From Luteolibacter arcticus (lineage in GTDB: Bacteria > Verrucomicrobiota > Verrucomicrobiia > Verrucomicrobiales > Akkermansiaceae), in the NCBI RefSeq assembly GCF_025950235.1, contig NZ_JAPDDT010000028.1:1-52195 (forward strand): DNA of 52,195 nt, read 5' to 3'. Under the pieces are notes generated by a model, which was not told the origin of the DNA, searched no databases, and saw only the letters and a program-made list of their open reading frames with translations. Positions 49,537-52,195 of this stretch are shown one piece after another. The position numbers were made by a program, and so were the translations under genes. Positions within the stretch are counted from its first letter, which is position 1; the number at the start of each line of letters is the position of its first letter.

Positions 49537-51012
49537 ATGAAAAGACTGCTACCTGTCCTGCTTGCCCTCTTTTCCGGGCTGTCGGCCGAAGAGAAGCCAA
49601 ACGTCCTGCTCATCTGCGTGGATGACCTTAAGCCTGCGCTCGGCTGCTATGGCGACAAGCTGGCGAGGACACCGAATCTGGACCGCTTGGCCGCACGGGG
49701 CATGCGCTTCGATCTCGCCTACTGCAATCAATCGGTCTGCGCGGCTTCGCGGAACAACCTGCTGCTCGGCTCTCGCTCGACCTCGCTTGGCATCTACGAC
49801 CTCGGCACGAATTTCCGCAGAGCCGTGCCGGACGCGGTAACGCTGCCTCAGTATTTCATGAAGCACGGCTACCGCGCCGAGGCGGTCGGCAAGATCCTCC
49901 ACACCGGCCACGGCAATGTCGACGAAGCCGCATCGTGGAGCGTCGCGACGGTGATCCCTAAAGTCGTCGAATACCTCGATCCCAAGAACTCCGCCGATGG
50001 CCAGCTCACGCGCGAAGAGGCGTTCTTCACCAATCAGAAGCTCGGAGAAATCGGCAAGCTGCCACGTGGATCCGCCTGGGAGTCGATGGAAGTGAGCGAC
50101 GAAGGGTACTCCGACGGCCGGACCGCGACGGAGATCATCAAGCGCCTGCAGGCCGCGAAGGAGCGGAAGGACACGCCATTCTTCATCGGCGTCGGCTTCG
50201 TGAAACCGCACCTGCCATTCTCGGCGCCCCAGAAGTACTGGGACCTCCATGACCCCGCGAAGTTCCAACTCGCGGCGAATCAGAAATCGCCGGAAGGGGC
50301 GCCGCCCTACGCTGGCAAGCACGGCGGAGAGATTTCCAATTTCGATCCCGTGAAGCCGAATGGCGATGTGAACGACGAGGTCGCCCGCAAGTTGATCCAT
50401 GGCTACTACGCCGCCAGCAGCTACATGGATGCGCAGCTCGGACGCGTGATCGACGAACTCGACCGCCTCGAGCTTTCAAAGAACACCATCATCGTGCTGT
50501 GGGGCGATCACGGATGGCATCTCGGCGATCACGGCATCTGGACAAAGCACACGAACTACGAGCAGGCGAACCGCATCCCGCTTTTCATCATCGCACCCGG
50601 GATGAAACCCGGGGCAACCCGCCAGCTTGCCGAAACCGTGGACATCTATCCGACGCTGGCAGATCTTGCCGGATTGCCGAAGCCCGCGGTCCCGCAGCCG
50701 ATCGACGGGTTGAGCCTGGTTCCAGTCCTCAAGGACCCGTCGGTTAGAATCCGCGACAACGCCACCCATGCCTTCCCGCGTGGCGAGGGCCGCATCGGCC
50801 GCGCGATCCGCACCGAGCGCTACCGCTTGGTCGAGTGGAAGAGGCCCGGCACGCCATCCGACGACGCGGACTTCGAGCTCTACGACTACGAGTCAGATCC
50901 CGCCGAGTCCGAGAACCTTGCCAAGAAGAAGCCGGAGGTGGTGAAAGAACTGCGCGCCATGCTCGCCCGCCAGCCGGAGGCCGAGCCACGCCCGATTAAC
51001 CTCCGGAAGTAA
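49537..51012 (+). CDS. Secreted sulfatase (iduronate-2-sulfatase-like)
   Basis: A 491-residue enzyme with a signal peptide of about 17 residues. Metal-binding D29-D30 follow the first strand. The sulfatase signature is C68-A-A-S-R72, whose cysteine must be converted to formylglycine. Then come the G-I-Y-D-L-G-T-N-F-R and L-P-Q-Y-F-M-K-H-G-Y-R segments, V-G-K-I-L-H, and the metal motif G-D-H-G-W-H-L-G-D-H-G. These features match the iduronate-2-sulfatase-like family (S1_7) widespread in Verrucomicrobia and Planctomycetes that degrade sulfated polysaccharides. No maturation enzyme is encoded nearby. A possible small hairpin lies upstream at 49444-49459. Confidence 0.94.
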   Translation: MKRLLPVLLALFSGLSAEEKPNVLLICVDDLKPALGCYGDKLARTPNLDRLAARGMRFDLAYCNQSVCAASRNNLLLGSRSTSLGIYDLGTNFRRAVPDAVTLPQYFMKHGYRAEAVGKILHTGHGNVDEAASWSVATVIPKVVEYLDPKNSADGQLTREEAFFTNQKLGEIGKLPRGSAWESMEVSDEGYSDGRTATEIIKRLQAAKERKDTPFFIGVGFVKPHLPFSAPQKYWDLHDPAKFQLAANQKSPEGAPPYAGKHGGEISNFDPVKPNGDVNDEVARKLIHGYYAASSYMDAQLGRVIDELDRLELSKNTIIVLWGDHGWHLGDHGIWTKHTNYEQANRIPLFIIAPGMKPGATRQLAETVDIYPTLADLAGLPKPAVPQPIDGLSLVPVLKDPSVRIRDNATHAFPRGEGRIGRAIRTERYRLVEWKRPGTPSDDADFELYDYESDPAESENLAKKKPEVVKELRAMLARQPEAEPRPINLRK

Positions 51013-51094
51013 ATGAGCCGAAGCGGCGTCCAGTGGATCGACTCTCCGAAGAAAGCCCGATGACTTTCCCTCCACCGGCTCGTAGCATCCGGTC

Positions 51095-51919
51095 GTGAAA
51101 TCGCTGCTCTTGGCTCTGCTTCTCACCGGGTCCGCGGTGGCGGAAGAGAACCCGCTATCGGTGGAGTTGCTCTCGGAGGTGAAAGCCATTGCGCCCGGCG
51201 AAACCTTCACGGTGGGGCTGCATCTCAAACCACCTGCGGGATTTCACACCTACTGGAAACACCCTGGCATCGTCGGCGTGGCAACGAGCGTCGAATGGTC
51301 GCTGCCGCCCGGCTTTTCTGCAGGCGAAAGCCAGTGGCCCGCTCCACAAACGGTGAAAATGGCTCGATACACCGCCCAAGGATACCGCGGCGAATCCCTT
51401 CTCCTGGTGCCAATCACGGCTCCTAAAACAGTTCCCGACCCTCTCGTTACCTTGACCGCCCACGTCTCTTGGATGTGCTGCGGTCCCCAGTGCCACCCCG
51501 CAAGCAAGGTTCCGTTCTCCATCACCTTGCCGGTCGCCCCTTCCTCGACTGCAACCGCGACTGCGGATCCCACCACCAAGCCGCTGTTCGATCGCTTTCG
51601 CGAGCAAGTCCCGAAAAAGGACGATGCCTGGCGAGTGGAGATCGCGCGTCAATTCGACTCCCTCCTGCTGACCCTCACCTCCAATCAGCCGCAGCTCACC
51701 CGTGACGTCGCAGAGCTTGGAACGCTCCGCTTCTTCACCGCGGACGGCCAGATTGATTCGGATAGGGAACAAAAGGTCACCCGCGGACCCGGACAAAAGC
51801 TTCGCATCGAATTGCCGCTCTCCAAACAGTCCCACGAAGGCTCCAAGTTGGCCGGCGTAGTTGTCGCCCAGCAAAGTTGGCGAAAAGACGGAACTTCGGT
51901 CGCCCTCGAGCTCCCCTGA
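51095..51919 (+). CDS. Secreted DsbD N-terminal-domain-like protein
   Basis: A 274-residue exported protein with a GTG start and a signal peptide ending near A-V-A-E (16). It has the immunoglobulin-like fold of the DsbD/ScsB N-terminal domain: H-T-Y-W-K-H-P-G-x-x-G near residues 51-61, a Y-x-G-x-x-L-L-V-P-I strand and W-M-C128-C129-G-P-Q-C133-H-P, a cysteine arrangement suited to receive electrons from a membrane thiol reductase. The membrane domain of DsbD is not in this window; it might follow beyond the end or be encoded elsewhere. Confidence 0.75.
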   Translation: MKSLLLALLLTGSAVAEENPLSVELLSEVKAIAPGETFTVGLHLKPPAGFHTYWKHPGIVGVATSVEWSLPPGFSAGESQWPAPQTVKMARYTAQGYRGESLLLVPITAPKTVPDPLVTLTAHVSWMCCGPQCHPASKVPFSITLPVAPSSTATATADPTTKPLFDRFREQVPKKDDAWRVEIARQFDSLLLTLTSNQPQLTRDVAELGTLRFFTADGQIDSDREQKVTRGPGQKLRIELPLSKQSHEGSKLAGVVVAQQSWRKDGTSVALELP

Positions 51920-51943
51920 TCTCACCGACAGCTTCCTCCCGTA

Positions 51944-51966
51944 GCGGAAGGACTTCGTCCTTCCGC
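51944..51966. repeat. Perfect 10-bp hairpin, REP-like, possible terminator
   Basis: GCGGAAGGAC-TTC-GTCCTTCCGC lies 25 bases after the DsbD-like gene. There is no T-tract. It belongs to the same kind of short perfect hairpins as those at 87-160. Confidence 0.75.
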
Positions 51967-52069
51967 CGGGGTGCGGGTGGAGCCGGCGAGGCGCAACGAT
52001 TTGCCTCCCCGGACCGCCCTCGGCCGGAACGGCTCACCAACAGGAACAGCCCTCGCTGAAAGTGTAAGT

Positions 52070-52146
52070 AGTCCCGGCTTCAGCCGGACTGAACCTGGGA
52101 AAAGAGCCGCCTTTTATTTGCAGCGAGTCCGGCTGAAAACCGGGAC
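52070..52146. repeat. Paired inverted repeat AGTCCCGGCTTCAGCCGGACT
   Basis: Arms of 21 bases at 52070-52090 and 52126-52146 are inverted copies with about two mismatches; each arm also contains the self-complementary stretch CCGGCTTCAGCCGG or its variant. The spacer is 35 bases. The region from 51920 to the window end has no supported gene. Confidence 0.8.
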
Positions 52147-52195
52147 GACGTGCACTTTGAATCCCATCGCCGGAATCCCCAGCCGTCCGCGGCAC

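Overview
The window is a high-GC stretch of bacterial chromosome (about two-thirds G+C by eye), densely coded and mostly on the minus strand for its first 43 kb. Everything points to Verrucomicrobiota, probably a Luteolibacter/Haloferula-like Verrucomicrobiaceae: giant secreted TPR proteins, surface proteins with autotransporter-type beta-strand repeats ending in an 'NGLEW..xGDP' module, an S1_7-type sulfatase, a GntR/LacI hybrid regulator, isolated Ebo proteins, start sites that mostly lack Shine-Dalgarno sequences, and intergenic REP-like inverted repeats whose translations contain 'AGRWPA'. The phylum call is inference; there is no rRNA or tRNA gene in the window.

Region 1 (172-17694, minus) is a MoxR/VWA cluster. 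In transcription order it holds a secreted 2942-residue TPR protein, a membrane coiled-coil DUF4175-like protein, a MoxR AAA+ ATPase, an AT-richer small protein resembling an immunity protein, a DUF58 protein, a BatA-like VWA membrane protein, and an 835-residue protein with a degenerate and a canonical VWA domain around a glutamine-amidotransferase-like domain. The layout recalls the Bat (aerotolerance) operons, with a very unusual TPR partner.

Region 2 (18059-24977) is housekeeping and accessory: a zinc-ribbon membrane protein, a stand-alone secretin-core lipoprotein, the DEAH helicase HrpA, a small anchored protein, the remnant of a nucleotidyltransferase operon, an ankyrin membrane protein and a strong intrinsic terminator.

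Region 3 (24987-40821) is a fructan-utilisation locus. A beta-strand-repeat surface protein and a large multidomain GH32 enzyme share two kinds of module. A divergent GntR/LacI-type regulator follows, then the operon sugar porter - ROK fructokinase - second GH32, in which the last two genes overlap by four bases. Proposed flow: secreted GH32 enzymes release fructose, the porter imports it, the ROK kinase makes fructose 6-phosphate and the regulator senses the sugar. A fructosamine-kinase-like gene and a membrane protein lie beyond. Candidate operators include an 18-bp perfect palindrome and shared CAGATCGGTAA boxes.

Region 4 (40866-51919) mixes single genes: an RNase Z-like hydrolase, a methyltransferase, EboE, small proteins, a UbiA/EboC-like prenyltransferase, a short asparaginase, a uracil-DNA glycosylase lacking its CxxC, PspA/IM30, YkvA, a sulfatase and a DsbD-N-terminal-like protein.

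The most intriguing DNA-scale signal is the heptamer TCTAACA/TGTTAGA, usually followed by a purine. It occurs about 17 times against about 2 expected from base composition, on both strands and in several reading frames. The second is a set of REP-like paired inverted repeats, one of which encodes the C-terminus of a methyltransferase.
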